Counted from the stretch's first letter, positions 9,065-19,788 are shown. The stretch: DNA of 64,000 nt from Rhizobium sp. L43 (GCF_002531725.1 NZ_NWSQ01000001.1:124001-188000); one strand, 5' to 3'. The notes: a model not told the origin generated them from the letters alone. Translations and numbers: made by a program.

Positions 9065-9870
9065 GTGCTCTGCTTCGCCTCTCGCATGTCACCAAAGTCT
9101 ACCGCCAGGGCGGCATGCTCGGTCGGCGCCTGATCACCGCGGTCAGGGATGTCAGCTTCGAACTCGGCGAGGAGCCGGAAATCCTCTCGATCGTCGGCGA
9201 ATCCGGCTCGGGCAAATCGACCGTGGCGGCGATGATCCTCGGCCAGACCGAACCGACGGAAGGCGAGCTGCAATTTGCCGGCAAAACCGTCGCCATCCAC
9301 AGCAGAGCCGAACGCAAGGCCTTCATGAAGGAGGTCCAGCCGGTGCTGCAAAACCCCTTCGAAGCCTTCAACCCGCTGAAGCGGGTGGATCGCTATCTCT
9401 TCGAGACCGCCCGCAATTTTTCGGCGGGAAAACGGCCGGACCGGCAGCAGGCGGAGAAGATGGCCGATGTCGCCCTTCATCATGTCGGCCTCACCCTTGA
9501 AGAGGTGAAGGGCCGCTTTCCCCACGAACTCTCCGGCGGCCAGCTGCAGCGCGTCGCCATCGCCCGGGCCCTGATCCCGCAACCGCGGCTGCTGGTCGCC
9601 GACGAACCCGTCTCCATGGTCGACGCATCGCTGCGCATGGCAATCGTCAACCTCTTCGGCCGGCTGAAAAACGAGCTCGGGCTCTCGATCATCTACATCA
9701 CCCATGATCTCGCGACCGCTTATTACGTCAGCGACAATATCATCATCATGCGCAAAGGTGAGATTGTTGAGCGCGGGCGGGCGCGGGCGGTGTTGGATGA
9801 TCCGCAGCATGAGTATTCGCGGGCGCTGAAGGATGCGGTGCTGGCGGCGGATTTTGATGCGGTGGCGTGA
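9061..9870 (+). CDS. ABC importer ATPase 2 (DppF/OppF type)
   Basis: A 269-residue ATP-binding subunit with Walker [10 protein letters not shown], signature LSGGQLQRV, Walker [13 protein letters not shown] and a switch His in THDLAT. The start is taken as TTG at 9061, overlapping the stop of the preceding ATPase by 4 bases; this gives the expected N-terminus ([13 protein letters not shown]). It is shorter than DppF proteins that carry the C-terminal CxxxCP extension. It is the last gene of the arabinoside-type import operon, and the accessory nuclease block starts about 110 bases later. Confidence 0.9.
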   Translation: MSALLRLSHVTKVYRQGGMLGRRLITAVRDVSFELGEEPEILSIVGESGSGKSTVAAMILGQTEPTEGELQFAGKTVAIHSRAERKAFMKEVQPVLQNPFEAFNPLKRVDRYLFETARNFSAGKRPDRQQAEKMADVALHHVGLTLEEVKGRFPHELSGGQLQRVAIARALIPQPRLLVADEPVSMVDASLRMAIVNLFGRLKNELGLSIIYITHDLATAYYVSDNIIIMRKGEIVERGRARAVLDDPQHEYSRALKDAVLAADFDAVA

Positions 9871-9983
9871 GTGGGGAGGATAGAGCGAATGCTGCCTCTG
9901 TCCTGAGGGGCCTACTTCTTTTGAATGACTTTCGCACCTGCTCCACGCGTTCTACTATCTTAGCGGGAAATCTGGAGAGGGGC

Positions 9984-10709
9984 ATGCACTATCGCCAAAG
10001 GTCGGTGCTGTTTGCAGCACCTGGACTGATTATCGGGGCTGCCGCACTAGGCGCGTCGGGCGGTATAACGATTGCAGATTTCGATAAGCCAGAACTGCTG
10101 ATTGCAGCTCTGTTTGTCGGTCTCATCATCGGCATGGCCGTCGAGCAGCTCCTGGCCACGACGAGAAAGCAGGCGTGGCGGGAGAGAAACAGGTCGCGCC
10201 GGGAGGAAAAGCGCCGCAACGAGCGCGTTAAACCGGGGCCTTGGCTTCCGATGCCAACGGCGGAGCCGATGAGACCAATGGATGCCGCAGATCAACTGCG
10301 TATCGTCATGAATTCGCAATTCACCATTCAGTCGTTGCTGAATAAGAGCGAAGCCCGAGTGTTTCGCGAACTCGACAGCATGGTGATCGGCTGCAATTCT
10401 TCTTGGCAGGTGATGGCGCAGGTCTCGTTGGGCGAAATCCTTCAAAGCACCGATGCGGCCGCCTACAGGTGCATCAACTCCAAGCGTGTCGACCTACTGC
10501 TCGTAGACAGCAATTGCCGACCGCGACACGTCATCGAATACCAGGGCGGAGCGCATCATCAAGGCGCCGCAGCCGCACGCGACGCGGTAAAGAAAGAGGC
10601 GCTGCGACGCGCCGGGATCGGCTACCACGAGGTAGTGGCTGGCGAAACGACTCCGTCAGAACTCAGGCGATTGGTCGAGAAATTAGTGGACAAGCCCAGT
10701 GCCATCTAA
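9984..10709 (+). CDS. DUF2726 protein with an N-terminal membrane anchor (nuclease-like fold)
   Basis: A 241-residue protein. Two hydrophobic segments (about residues 8-30 and 38-56) are followed by a very basic stretch (TRKQAWRERNRSRREEKRR) and then a DUF2726 domain from about 118: LLNKSEARVFREL, VDLLLVD with Asp170, VIEYQG with Glu185 and Gln187, then an ARDAVKKEALRRAGI helix. DUF2726 is related to PD-(D/E)XK nucleases, though Gln replaces the usual catalytic Lys here. The ATG is preceded by GGAGAGG. It opens a block of four nuclease-fold genes whose third positions are less GC-rich than in flanking genes. The role is unknown. Confidence 0.8.
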   Translation: MHYRQRSVLFAAPGLIIGAAALGASGGITIADFDKPELLIAALFVGLIIGMAVEQLLATTRKQAWRERNRSRREEKRRNERVKPGPWLPMPTAEPMRPMDAADQLRIVMNSQFTIQSLLNKSEARVFRELDSMVIGCNSSWQVMAQVSLGEILQSTDAAAYRCINSKRVDLLLVDSNCRPRHVIEYQGGAHHQGAAAARDAVKKEALRRAGIGYHEVVAGETTPSELRRLVEKLVDKPSAI

Positions 10710-10799
10710 CGTGCCCTCGTCACGAATGTCTGCACGGCCGAGCCGCTTTCAATTGAGGAAACGAATTCCTTGGCTTGATCGAATTGAGGTGGCCCCCAG

Positions 10800-11671
10800 A
10801 TGATTGCCGATTTCGAGGCTGTTCGCGAAAATCTGTTTCCGGCGAGCCATGAAGCGATCGAGGACTGGGAGGTATTCCCATGGCATTGTGACCGGACCAA
10901 CCGAATTCAGGCTCACAAGGCGCATTCGTCTCAAGCCATCGCAATCGACGTGTTCGGCACGCTCAAGATGAGCAGAGATCGCGACCGCGTCTTCGACGCC
11001 ATTGCTGAGAGTGTGGGAGTGCGCCGGGCGGTCCATGGTCGATAGCACTCGAGTGGACGGATACCGATCGGCTTCTGAGGGAACCAAGGCCTACACAAGT
11101 TGATGTCCTTGCCGTTGGCTCAAAGGCAGCGTTCGTTATCGAGTGCAAGTTTACGGAACCGGGAGGGAAATGTAGCCAAACGGCTGTGTCTCGCTCGGGT
11201 AAGCGGCAATGCAACGGACACTACGCTGACCAAATCAACCCGCGTAACGGCGTGCGCTCGCGGTGCGCTCTTGCGGGCAAGGGCATTCGGTACTGGGAAT
11301 ACATCCCTCAGGTGTTCGCACTTAGCCCGGGAGACGACCACACGCCCTGCCCCTTTGCGGGAGACGCCTATCAGTGGATGCGCAACGCCGTGATGGCGGC
11401 AGCGATAGGCAAGCACCGCAACCTTCAAACGGCGGCCCTCATAGTCTTTGCCGATCATGCAAGTTTTCCGACGGCGCGGAAGGCGAAGCGAGGTCTGATG
11501 GCCCCCAGTCTTTGTGGTCAAGCGACGATCACGCCGATCTCCTATCAGCAGATCATGGCGATCGCTCGTCACGTTGGCCTGGACCAAGAACTCTGGAACG
11601 GTCTTTCTGCATGGGTCGACCATAAGATCGCAAGGGCCGCGTCGCGACGACCGGATTTCCAAGAGGTGTGA
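10800..11671 (+). pseudogene. PD-(D/E)XK restriction-endonuclease-like gene, frameshifted
   Basis: Two frames join into one natural protein. The first half (from ATG 10800) runs to a stop at 11043-11045. The second half, open from 11009, continues as GGPWSIALEWTD, then VDVLAVGSKAAFVIECKF, and stops at 11671. The Asp-x(10)-Glu-Cys-Lys segment is a typical PD-(D/E)XK active site. The whole resembles the PGN_0703-like putative restriction endonucleases. One missing base near 11020-11030, in the GC-rich GCGCCGGGCGG stretch, would restore a single frame of about 290 residues. It could be a real mutation, a sequencing error or, less likely, a programmed -1 shift. Confidence 0.7.
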
Positions 11672-11672
11672 A

Positions 11673-12170
11673 ATGGATGCTGATATTTTGAACCAAGCCT
11701 TCTACGACGATGGTGAGTGGGTTTCCTGGTCCGACGTGGAAGAACAACTCCAATACCAGGAGTGGCGAGCGAAATATCCCAATGCGATCAGATCTTTGAT
11801 TCCGTATTTTGAGGAGCTCTTGTCACTGGCAGAAAGCTACCACCTTGAGACAGGTCGTCATCTCAGTGTGTACGGAGACATAGGAGAACTCTTCGGCGCC
11901 ATCACCTACGGAATAAGGCTGAACAAGAATTACGCGCAAGGCGCCGATGGTCGGCTTGGCAACGATCATGTTGAGATCAAAACCATCACGCCGTTCAAAT
12001 CCAAGGACGAGGTTTTCGTAAAGGTGTCAGGCAATTTCAGCAAGTTGCTCGTCGTGAAGATCAATGCGGACTTTGAAGTCTCATCCCGGATGATTGATCG
12101 CTCGAAGCTTCCTAAAACGGCTAAACCTCTCTTGAGGATAAGGTGGAGTGATCTGCCTCGCATCGAATGA
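11673..12170 (+). CDS. Small PD-(D/E)XK-like protein (DUF6998-like), putative nuclease
   Basis: A 165-residue protein starting 1 base after the frameshifted nuclease gene, behind AAGAGG at 11661-11666, so the two are probably cotranscribed. Residues 69-105 fit a restriction-type active site: Glu72 in GELFGAITYG, then Asp98 and VEIK with Glu101 and Lys103. The remaining C-terminal part (FVKVSGNFSKLLVVKI) forms the expected core strands. Similarity to DUF6998-type domains is my reading from memory. No membrane segment or signal peptide is seen. It may be the partner of the upstream gene or an independent nuclease. Confidence 0.6.
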   Translation: MDADILNQAFYDDGEWVSWSDVEEQLQYQEWRAKYPNAIRSLIPYFEELLSLAESYHLETGRHLSVYGDIGELFGAITYGIRLNKNYAQGADGRLGNDHVEIKTITPFKSKDEVFVKVSGNFSKLLVVKINADFEVSSRMIDRSKLPKTAKPLLRIRWSDLPRIE

Positions 12171-12228
12171 CGGCTTCGCCAGCAAACCCGATGCTCGCGC
12201 ACAACGGTCTTGCCATCGGCAAGCACCG

Positions 12229-13140
12229 CTACTGCTTGAAACAATTTTGGCGATGCCACTGCAGAAAATGAGGATGGGGCCGCTCGAACGGCCGTGACGG
12301 CACGATCGCCCTTCCAGATTTGTTGATCAGTCCTCGGATGCTCTCCGGGTCATTTGCCTGCCGCGAGATTAGAATGTCGAGATCATCCGAGAGGCTTATC
12401 AGCCCGCGGTCGAACATCCAGTGTGCAGTGCCAGAGAGAGCAATGCCGTTGGTGAGAATGTCGGGCCCATTTGCCTCCACGGGGCGGATATGCGCAGCGT
12501 CAACTTCCGCGCGTCCGCCACCATTTATGAGCTTCAGACCAGTAATTGCGCACCGCTTGTCATAAGCGTGTAGAACGAGCCGGCGAAACAGCCGATCGCG
12601 AACGATCCGCGACGAGAGCAGTGTAACCCGGTCGCGCTCCTGCTCAAATATGAACGGCGCCTGTGGTCTGTCTTCAAAACCGTCGGCAGCGAGCGTCACT
12701 GCCGGCTCACCCAACCGAGGCAGTTCAGGCTCATGCTCGTCCAGGCCAAGCGACACGATGCGATTGAAATCCGCCGCAGATATTGGGCGCACTGCGGCCT
12801 GTGCCCTGCCGGAAATCCGCCCCTCCTCATTCAGCACGCCGCGCTCAATGACACCGTCTGGCCCGCTGAACGGAACGGCATTGATGAAATCAAGATAGCT
12901 GCCCGGCTCGATGAGTGCCAGATACATATTCGGCGCCTTCGGATCTTGAATGACTTGGGCTACTTTGGCGACGGAAAAATAGCCGCGCGTCGCCGCAACC
13001 TTGCGCGGCTCGTAGTAAATGATCCAGTCTCCGAGGCAGGCCTGCACGCGACCGAGATATTGGCTCGGGAACTGATATTGTTCTGCCGGGCTGTCGTCGT
13101 AAATCGAATCTGAGCGGTGAATGAAAACCCCGAATCCCAT
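12229..13140 (-). CDS. HNH endonuclease with an N-terminal EVE/PUA-like domain
   Basis: A 303-residue protein using the ATG at 13138-13140 (MGFGVFIHRSDSIY); a longer in-frame extension upstream looks non-coding. The C-terminal region is an HNH_2-type nuclease: CAITG at 197, DAAHI with His217, TNGIAL with Asn231 and HWMFD with His240. Residues about 25-115 (LGDWIIYYEP, then GYFSVAKVAQV) resemble the EVE/PUA-like domains of modification-dependent restriction enzymes. If correct, this would be a type IV-like enzyme that cuts modified DNA. It is convergent with the small nuclease gene, completing a four-gene nuclease block. Confidence 0.75.
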   Translation of the reverse strand: MGFGVFIHRSDSIYDDSPAEQYQFPSQYLGRVQACLGDWIIYYEPRKVAATRGYFSVAKVAQVIQDPKAPNMYLALIEPGSYLDFINAVPFSGPDGVIERGVLNEEGRISGRAQAAVRPISAADFNRIVSLGLDEHEPELPRLGEPAVTLAADGFEDRPQAPFIFEQERDRVTLLSSRIVRDRLFRRLVLHAYDKRCAITGLKLINGGGRAEVDAAHIRPVEANGPDILTNGIALSGTAHWMFDRGLISLSDDLDILISRQANDPESIRGLINKSGRAIVPSRPFERPHPHFLQWHRQNCFKQ

Positions 13141-13360
13141 GTTCGATGCGTAACACGTCGAGGTCGGTTCAGATACGGCGTCTGCATTCTGTATTCGAAG
13201 AGAATTGATCAGCAACCATTGGTGAAGAACAGTCTCATGCGCTGCTGCCGCCACCAACTGCGTCCAACTCGATCGCAACCGAGATCGCTCTCACCAGCGG
13301 CTAAAAGTTTCTTCCTTGCCCTTTGTCTCCCTGCTATCGTGGAACTGAGGAGACGGCGCC

Positions 13361-15148
13361 ATGAGCGAGATCCGAAAGCTGGCTGCAATCCTGGCCGCGG
13401 ACGTGGTCGGGTACAGCCGCCTTGCCGGTGCCGACGAGGACCGTATCCTGGCGCGGTTGCGGGCACTGCGTAGCGATCTCATCGATCCGACAATTGCCGT
13501 GCACCATGGCCGGGTGGTGAAGCGAACCGGCGATGGTGCGCTGGTCGAGTTCCGCAGCGTGGTGGACGCCGTGCGCTGCGCTATCGAGGTGCAGAACGGT
13601 ATGGTGGAGCGCAATGACGGCGTACCGCAGGACCGTCGCATCGAGTTCCGGATCGGCATCCATCTGGGCGATGTCGTCGAGGAAAGCGACGGCGATCTGA
13701 TGGGCGACGGCGTCAACATCGCCTCGCGATTGGAAGGCGTCGCCGCGGCGGGCGCGATCTGCCTGTCCGAGGATGCCTATCGCCAAGTCAAGGCGCGGCT
13801 CGACCTCTCGGTCAGCGATCTCGGCAACACGCAGCTCAAGAACATCGCCGAGCCAATCCGGGTCTATTCACTGCAGGTCGGCAGCGCCGGGAGCAAGACA
13901 GCCGCGACCGCGCAAACGGCGAAGAACCAACTGGCGATGGGCCAACCGGCGACGGCAGTGTCGCCGAAGCTGTCGATCGCCGTCCTGCCCTTCGCCAACA
14001 TGAGCGGTGACGCCGAACAGGACTACTTCGCCGACGGCATCTCGGAAGACATCATTACGGCGCTGTCGAAGCTCTCACAGCTCTTCGTCATCGCTCGCAA
14101 TTCGTCGTTCACTTTCAAGGGCAAGAACGTCCAGGTGCAGGAGGTGGGCACCAAGCTCGGCGTGCGGCATGTACTTGAGGGCAGCGTACGCAAATCGGGC
14201 AACAGGGTACGCATCACCGCGCAGCTCATCGACGCGACCACCGGCGGGCATCTATGGGCGGAGCGGTTCGATCGCGAGCTCACCGACATATTCGCGGTTC
14301 AGGACGATGTCACGCAGCAGATCGTCGACGCGCTGGCGGTCAACCTGACCGAGGGCGATCGGAAAAGACTGGCGCCGGGGCAGACCCGGCACCCCGAGGC
14401 CTATGACTGCTTCTTGCGCGGCCGGGAGCTGTGGCACCGGCTGACGAAGCAAACGAACAGCGACGCCCGCGACCTTCTGCAACATGCCGTCGAGCTGGAC
14501 CCGAACTTCGCCTCGGCGCACGCCTTCCTCGCCCTTACCCACGGGCTCGACTACCTGAACCGGTGGAGCGCCTCGCCACAGCGCTCTATCGAGCAAGCCG
14601 AAGAGGCTGCGACGCTGGCGGTAGCGCGGGATGAGAGCGATCCCGTTGCACATTGGGCACTGAGTGTGGTCAAGCTTTACGCGCGACAGCACGACAGAGC
14701 CATCAGCGAGGCCGAGCGTGCGATCGTCCTCAATCCGAACTTCGCCGAAGGGCAGGTCAGCCTCGGCGAGGCCCTGATCTATTCAGGCAGATCCGAGGAG
14801 GCACTCGCCTATTTCGATCGGGCGAGGGTCCTGAACCCGTATTTTCCGGATGTCGTTCTCCATTTTCAGGCCCTGGCCCTGTTTCAACTGCGAAGGTACG
14901 ACGAGGCCGTCGAACTGTTGCTGCAGCGCGTGAGCCGCAATCCCGTCACCGATGTCTCGCGCGCGCTTCTGGCCGCCTGTTACGGACACCTCGGCCGTTT
15001 CGAAGAGGCTCGCGCGATGTGGCAAGAGGTGCTGCGCGTCAATCCCGGCTACTCATTGGAATACCGCCGCAAAGTCTTGCCCTTCAAGAACCCCGCCGAT
15101 TTCGAGCTCGTCGTAGAGGGGCTACGCAAGGCCGATGTCGTAGAATGA
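13361..15148 (+). CDS. Class III adenylate/guanylate cyclase with TolB-like and TPR domains
   Basis: A 595-residue soluble protein that would make cAMP or cGMP. The N-terminal cyclase domain (about 1-170) keeps the two metal-binding aspartates, Asp14 in AADVVGYS and Asp58 in TGDGALVEF. Residues about 200-330 match the TolB-like module often fused to these cyclases (IAVLPFANMSGD, ISEDIITALSKL, LEGSVRKSG). The rest is tetratricopeptide repeats (LDPNFASAHAFLALTHG, LNPNFAEGQVSLGEAL). The start is supported by GAGGAGA upstream. Rhizobia carry many such paralogues, and the signal sensed here is unknown. Confidence 0.92.
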   Translation: MSEIRKLAAILAADVVGYSRLAGADEDRILARLRALRSDLIDPTIAVHHGRVVKRTGDGALVEFRSVVDAVRCAIEVQNGMVERNDGVPQDRRIEFRIGIHLGDVVEESDGDLMGDGVNIASRLEGVAAAGAICLSEDAYRQVKARLDLSVSDLGNTQLKNIAEPIRVYSLQVGSAGSKTAATAQTAKNQLAMGQPATAVSPKLSIAVLPFANMSGDAEQDYFADGISEDIITALSKLSQLFVIARNSSFTFKGKNVQVQEVGTKLGVRHVLEGSVRKSGNRVRITAQLIDATTGGHLWAERFDRELTDIFAVQDDVTQQIVDALAVNLTEGDRKRLAPGQTRHPEAYDCFLRGRELWHRLTKQTNSDARDLLQHAVELDPNFASAHAFLALTHGLDYLNRWSASPQRSIEQAEEAATLAVARDESDPVAHWALSVVKLYARQHDRAISEAERAIVLNPNFAEGQVSLGEALIYSGRSEEALAYFDRARVLNPYFPDVVLHFQALALFQLRRYDEAVELLLQRVSRNPVTDVSRALLAACYGHLGRFEEARAMWQEVLRVNPGYSLEYRRKVLPFKNPADFELVVEGLRKADVVE

Positions 15149-15445
15149 CGGGGGTTAGTGTCCGATCTTGAACTTGAAGACGTGCTTTAACGCCGCAAGC
15201 GGCCGACACGGCCGAAACAATCGTTGCGGCGGACATTCTGATGGATGCGATGGGCAAAGTCGCGCAGCACGAGATCGCCGGCGTGGTGGCCGAGGCGATC
15301 GTGATGTGCTTGAAATTGTCGATTTCGAAGACAGCTGTGGCTACCTTATGACTGCGTCAACCACCGGGTCGATCGTCAAAAGTTTCAATTGACCGCTTCC
15401 GATGGCGAGGCGACACTCGTCTGCAGTGAGGCAGGAGGAAAGACG
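15149..15445 (+). other. Gap with possible degenerate coding remnant
   Basis: No intact gene was found. One frame at about 15208-15351 reads naturally (ETIVAADILMDAMGK, then EIAGVVAEAIVMCL) and stops at TGA, but it has no good start; an upstream GTG (15158) in another frame gives only SDLELEDVL before a stop. This looks like the decayed remains of a small gene. The region also acts as the upstream space for the next gene. Confidence 0.3.
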
Positions 15446-15745
15446 ATGGATGAGGCAGACAGCTGGCGCCACATGGCAAGCGCTCCGAAAGACGGCAGCC
15501 GGATCTTGGTCACGATCCGCGCGTCCGAACAGGGGCCGGCGGAAGTTGATCTCGCCTATTGGTCGCATGGCGATCAGTTCGGTGGCGAAGGCTGGCGCGC
15601 CTCTGATTCCTCGCCCGGGCACATCATCGAATATGCCGAGCCGGAGTTGAAGTGTTGGATGCCGATGCCCTCGGCCAATCGCACCTCGATGCCCTCCCCC
15701 TGGGAAGGCGACGACGCCCAGCAGCTGGACGGGTCCGGGATCTAG
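15446..15745 (+). CDS. Small DUF551-like hypothetical protein
   Basis: A 99-residue protein. The ATG at 15446 follows GCAGGAGGAA with good spacing. The pattern W-x2-MASAPKDGSRILVTI, then AYWSHG, and finally a CWMPMP element matches the small DUF551-like proteins common in rhizobia and phages, in which a W-x-P motif closes the domain. No catalytic residues are evident. It is followed after 61 bases by a DUF4274 gene on the same strand. The function is unknown. Confidence 0.7.
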   Translation: MDEADSWRHMASAPKDGSRILVTIRASEQGPAEVDLAYWSHGDQFGGEGWRASDSSPGHIIEYAEPELKCWMPMPSANRTSMPSPWEGDDAQQLDGSGI

Positions 15746-15806
15746 GGACTCGCGCCCAAACAATCGTCGAGGTAGTAGGCGATCGATCAATCCCACGGGC
15801 AGAGCG

Positions 15807-16625
15807 ATGGCCGACACATTTGACAATTATGATGCCGAACAACGGGCCATGATCGATTGGTTGACCGGCCGGTCCCCGGATGCTCGCCATGCCATTGCAG
15901 AAGATCTGAACTTCGACTTCGCTGAAGATGTGTTCGAGTGGATCCTGACGCAGCCGGACTGCGATCTGGCAACCGCCGCAAGCTATTTCTGGCGAGCAGG
16001 CCCTTTGGAGCGTCTCGAACATCCTGACACCTTCGAAGAAGATAATTTGACGATCAAAAGGCTGGTAGACCGCGTCAACGCGGGTTTTTACAGCCGCTCA
16101 GAGATTTTCTATGGCGGGCAAGAGCTGCCAAAAGGCGAAGAGCTATGCAGCTGGACAGTTGAAGAAGCCGAAGAGCTGCGAGAGTTTGCGCGCGCCCATG
16201 AGGCTTCTGATCTTCCCTGGACTTTACCTGAGGCGCTGGTGCCGCCGTTCGGACATCGCGCAGTTCGCATCTCAGATGAAGAAGATCCCGACAAATCGGA
16301 AGAGCTCCGAATGCTCTTTGCCGGACTCGGGACAGGTTCCGGATTAATTGCAGCAAGCCTGATCGGGGCCGACCCGTCTCCAAGACGTATGCCGCAGCCG
16401 GCGCAACAACTCACCGGCGGAAAAAAAGCAGCAGCGCCGAGCGGTTCGGCTTTCACGCCGTTGTATCTATACATCGCATTCGTTGTGACGGGATGGGGGC
16501 TTATCTACGTCTTTGACCCTCCCAGACACGTATATACGGTGATGGTCATGTGCTGCGTGCAGTTCGGGCTCATGACGTGCGGGAAAGTGTGGTCTGGAAT
16601 GAAGCGGAAGGCTACAAACGAGTAA
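15807..16625 (+). CDS. DUF4274 protein with two C-terminal membrane helices
   Basis: A 272-residue protein. Residues about 25-70 (DLNFDFAEDVFEWILTQPDC, then DLATAASYFW) match the DUF4274 pattern. A charged middle region follows, with a small hydrophobic patch at 172-187. Two likely membrane helices are at about 217-236 and 241-258, ending in a basic tail (MKRKATNE). This layout suggests a cytoplasmic domain anchored in the inner membrane. DUF4274 proteins have no firm function; some occur near polymorphic-toxin immunity genes, but no toxin gene is visible beside this one. Confidence 0.7.
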   Translation: MADTFDNYDAEQRAMIDWLTGRSPDARHAIAEDLNFDFAEDVFEWILTQPDCDLATAASYFWRAGPLERLEHPDTFEEDNLTIKRLVDRVNAGFYSRSEIFYGGQELPKGEELCSWTVEEAEELREFARAHEASDLPWTLPEALVPPFGHRAVRISDEEDPDKSEELRMLFAGLGTGSGLIAASLIGADPSPRRMPQPAQQLTGGKKAAAPSGSAFTPLYLYIAFVVTGWGLIYVFDPPRHVYTVMVMCCVQFGLMTCGKVWSGMKRKATNE

Positions 16626-16662
16626 CCCCTTAATCGCAAAACGCCTCGTCTCCACGCAAAAG

Positions 16663-16688
16663 CCCCGCGGTGTGTTGCCACCGCGGGG
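16663..16688. terminator. Bidirectional rho-independent terminator
   Basis: CCCCGCGGTG-N6-CACCGCGGGG is a perfect 10-bp stem between convergent genes. Read on the minus strand it is followed by CTTTTGCG, so it most likely ends the alpha-galactoside operon; on the plus strand TTCTT follows. Confidence 0.75.
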
Positions 16689-16717
16689 TTCTTGGACGCC
16701 CGACCCGGGAGAGGGGG

Positions 16718-18088
16718 TCAGGCAGCCTGAACTTTCCTGGATGTGCGCGCCCATTCGGGCAGCCAGTCGCCGTGGGTGGCGAGCAGGTCGTCGACCAGCG
16801 ACCAGATCTGGTCGAGGTCGAGTTCGGCTGCCGTGTGCGGGTCCATCATCGCGGCGTGGTAGATGTGCTCGCGATTTTCCGTCATCAGCGCCTGCACCGT
16901 CAGTTCCTGGACGTTGATATTGGTGCGCATCAGCGCGGTCAGCTGCGGCGGCAGATCGCCGATGAAGGTCGGCTGGATGCCGGAAGCATCGACGAGGCAG
17001 GGCACTTCGGCGGCGCAATTTTCCGGCAGCGAGGTGATGCAGCCATTGTTGCGGACATTGCCGTAGATCACCGAGGGTTCGCCGGTCCAGACCGAGTTGA
17101 TGATCGAGGAGGCATATTCCTTCGACGGCGTGACCTCGATCTTGTCGGCGCTGCGATAGGCCTCGGCCTGGCCCTTCCAGCGCTCGATCTGCTCGATGCA
17201 ACGCTTCGGATATTCGTCGAGCGGGATGCCGAATTTCTCGATCAGGTCGTCGCGGCCCTCCTTGATGAAATAGGGCGTGTATTCGGCGAAATGCTCCGAG
17301 CTTTCGGTGACGAAATAGCCGAGCCGGGTCAGCATCTCGTAACGCACCTTGTTCGGGCAGCGCGGGTTCCAGCCGGGCTTCGGCGCCCTGCCCTCGCGGT
17401 AGCCGCGCAGGAGATCGGGATAGAGGTTGCGGTAGGAGCCGTCGGCCTGGCGATGCTCGAATTTGAGATAGAAGGCCATGTGGTTGATGCCGGCGGCGCG
17501 GTAACGGATTTCCTCGTAGGGGATGTCGAGATCATGGGCCAGTTCCATCGCCGTGCCCTGCACCGAATGGCAGAGGCCGACCTGGCGAATCGCAGGGTAT
17601 TTCTCCGATATCGCCCAGGTGTTGATCGCCATCGGGTTGACATATTGCAGCATGATCGCCTCGGGGCAGACGGCGAGCATGTCCTCGCAGACCTTCCAGA
17701 GATGCGGCACGGTACGAAGCCCGCGCATGATGCCGCCGACGCCGAGCGTATCGGCGATCGTCTGGCGCAGCCCGTATTTCTTCGGCACCTCGAAATCGGT
17801 GACGGTGCAGGGCTCGTAGCCGCCGATCTGGAAGGCGACGACGACGAAATCGGCGCCTGCCAGCGCCTTGCGCTGGTCGGAATAGGTCTCGGCCTTGGCC
17901 TTGACGCCGAGCGTCGAGATCAGCTTGTTGACGACGATGGCGCTTTCTTCCAGCCGCTGCGGATTGAGATCCATCAGGGCAATGGTCGCCCCCGACAGCG
18001 CCGGGCGCTGCAACACGTCGCCGACGATGTTCTTCATGAAGACGGTGGAGCCTGCTCCGATGAACGTGATTTTGGGATTTCCTGCCAT
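16718..18088 (-). CDS. melA: GH4 alpha-galactosidase (MelA family)
   Basis: A 456-residue NAD- and metal-dependent alpha-galactosidase that would cleave melibiose/raffinose-type sugars in the cytoplasm. The Rossmann motif ITFIGAGST opens the protein. The metal-site Cys173 lies in GLCHSVQG and His203 in GINHMAF. AFQIGGYEPCTVTDFEVP and QTIADTLG closely follow E. coli MelA. The start is set at the ATG preceded by GGAGGC (MAGNPK) rather than five codons upstream. It is the last gene of the operon, 22 bases after the ATPase gene, and is followed by a strong terminator. Confidence 0.95.
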   Translation of the reverse strand: MAGNPKITFIGAGSTVFMKNIVGDVLQRPALSGATIALMDLNPQRLEESAIVVNKLISTLGVKAKAETYSDQRKALAGADFVVVAFQIGGYEPCTVTDFEVPKKYGLRQTIADTLGVGGIMRGLRTVPHLWKVCEDMLAVCPEAIMLQYVNPMAINTWAISEKYPAIRQVGLCHSVQGTAMELAHDLDIPYEEIRYRAAGINHMAFYLKFEHRQADGSYRNLYPDLLRGYREGRAPKPGWNPRCPNKVRYEMLTRLGYFVTESSEHFAEYTPYFIKEGRDDLIEKFGIPLDEYPKRCIEQIERWKGQAEAYRSADKIEVTPSKEYASSIINSVWTGEPSVIYGNVRNNGCITSLPENCAAEVPCLVDASGIQPTFIGDLPPQLTALMRTNINVQELTVQALMTENREHIYHAAMMDPHTAAELDLDQIWSLVDDLLATHGDWLPEWARTSRKVQAA

Positions 18089-18110
18089 TAGTGCCTCCGG
18101 CATTCGATAA

Positions 18111-19778
<1,668 letters not shown>

Positions 19779-19788
19779 ATCAATCACC

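Noticed and set aside
9984..13140. A complete restriction-modification system.
   Set aside because: No DNA methyltransferase, specificity subunit or helicase motif is visible in the block, so it was reported only as a set of nuclease-fold genes.
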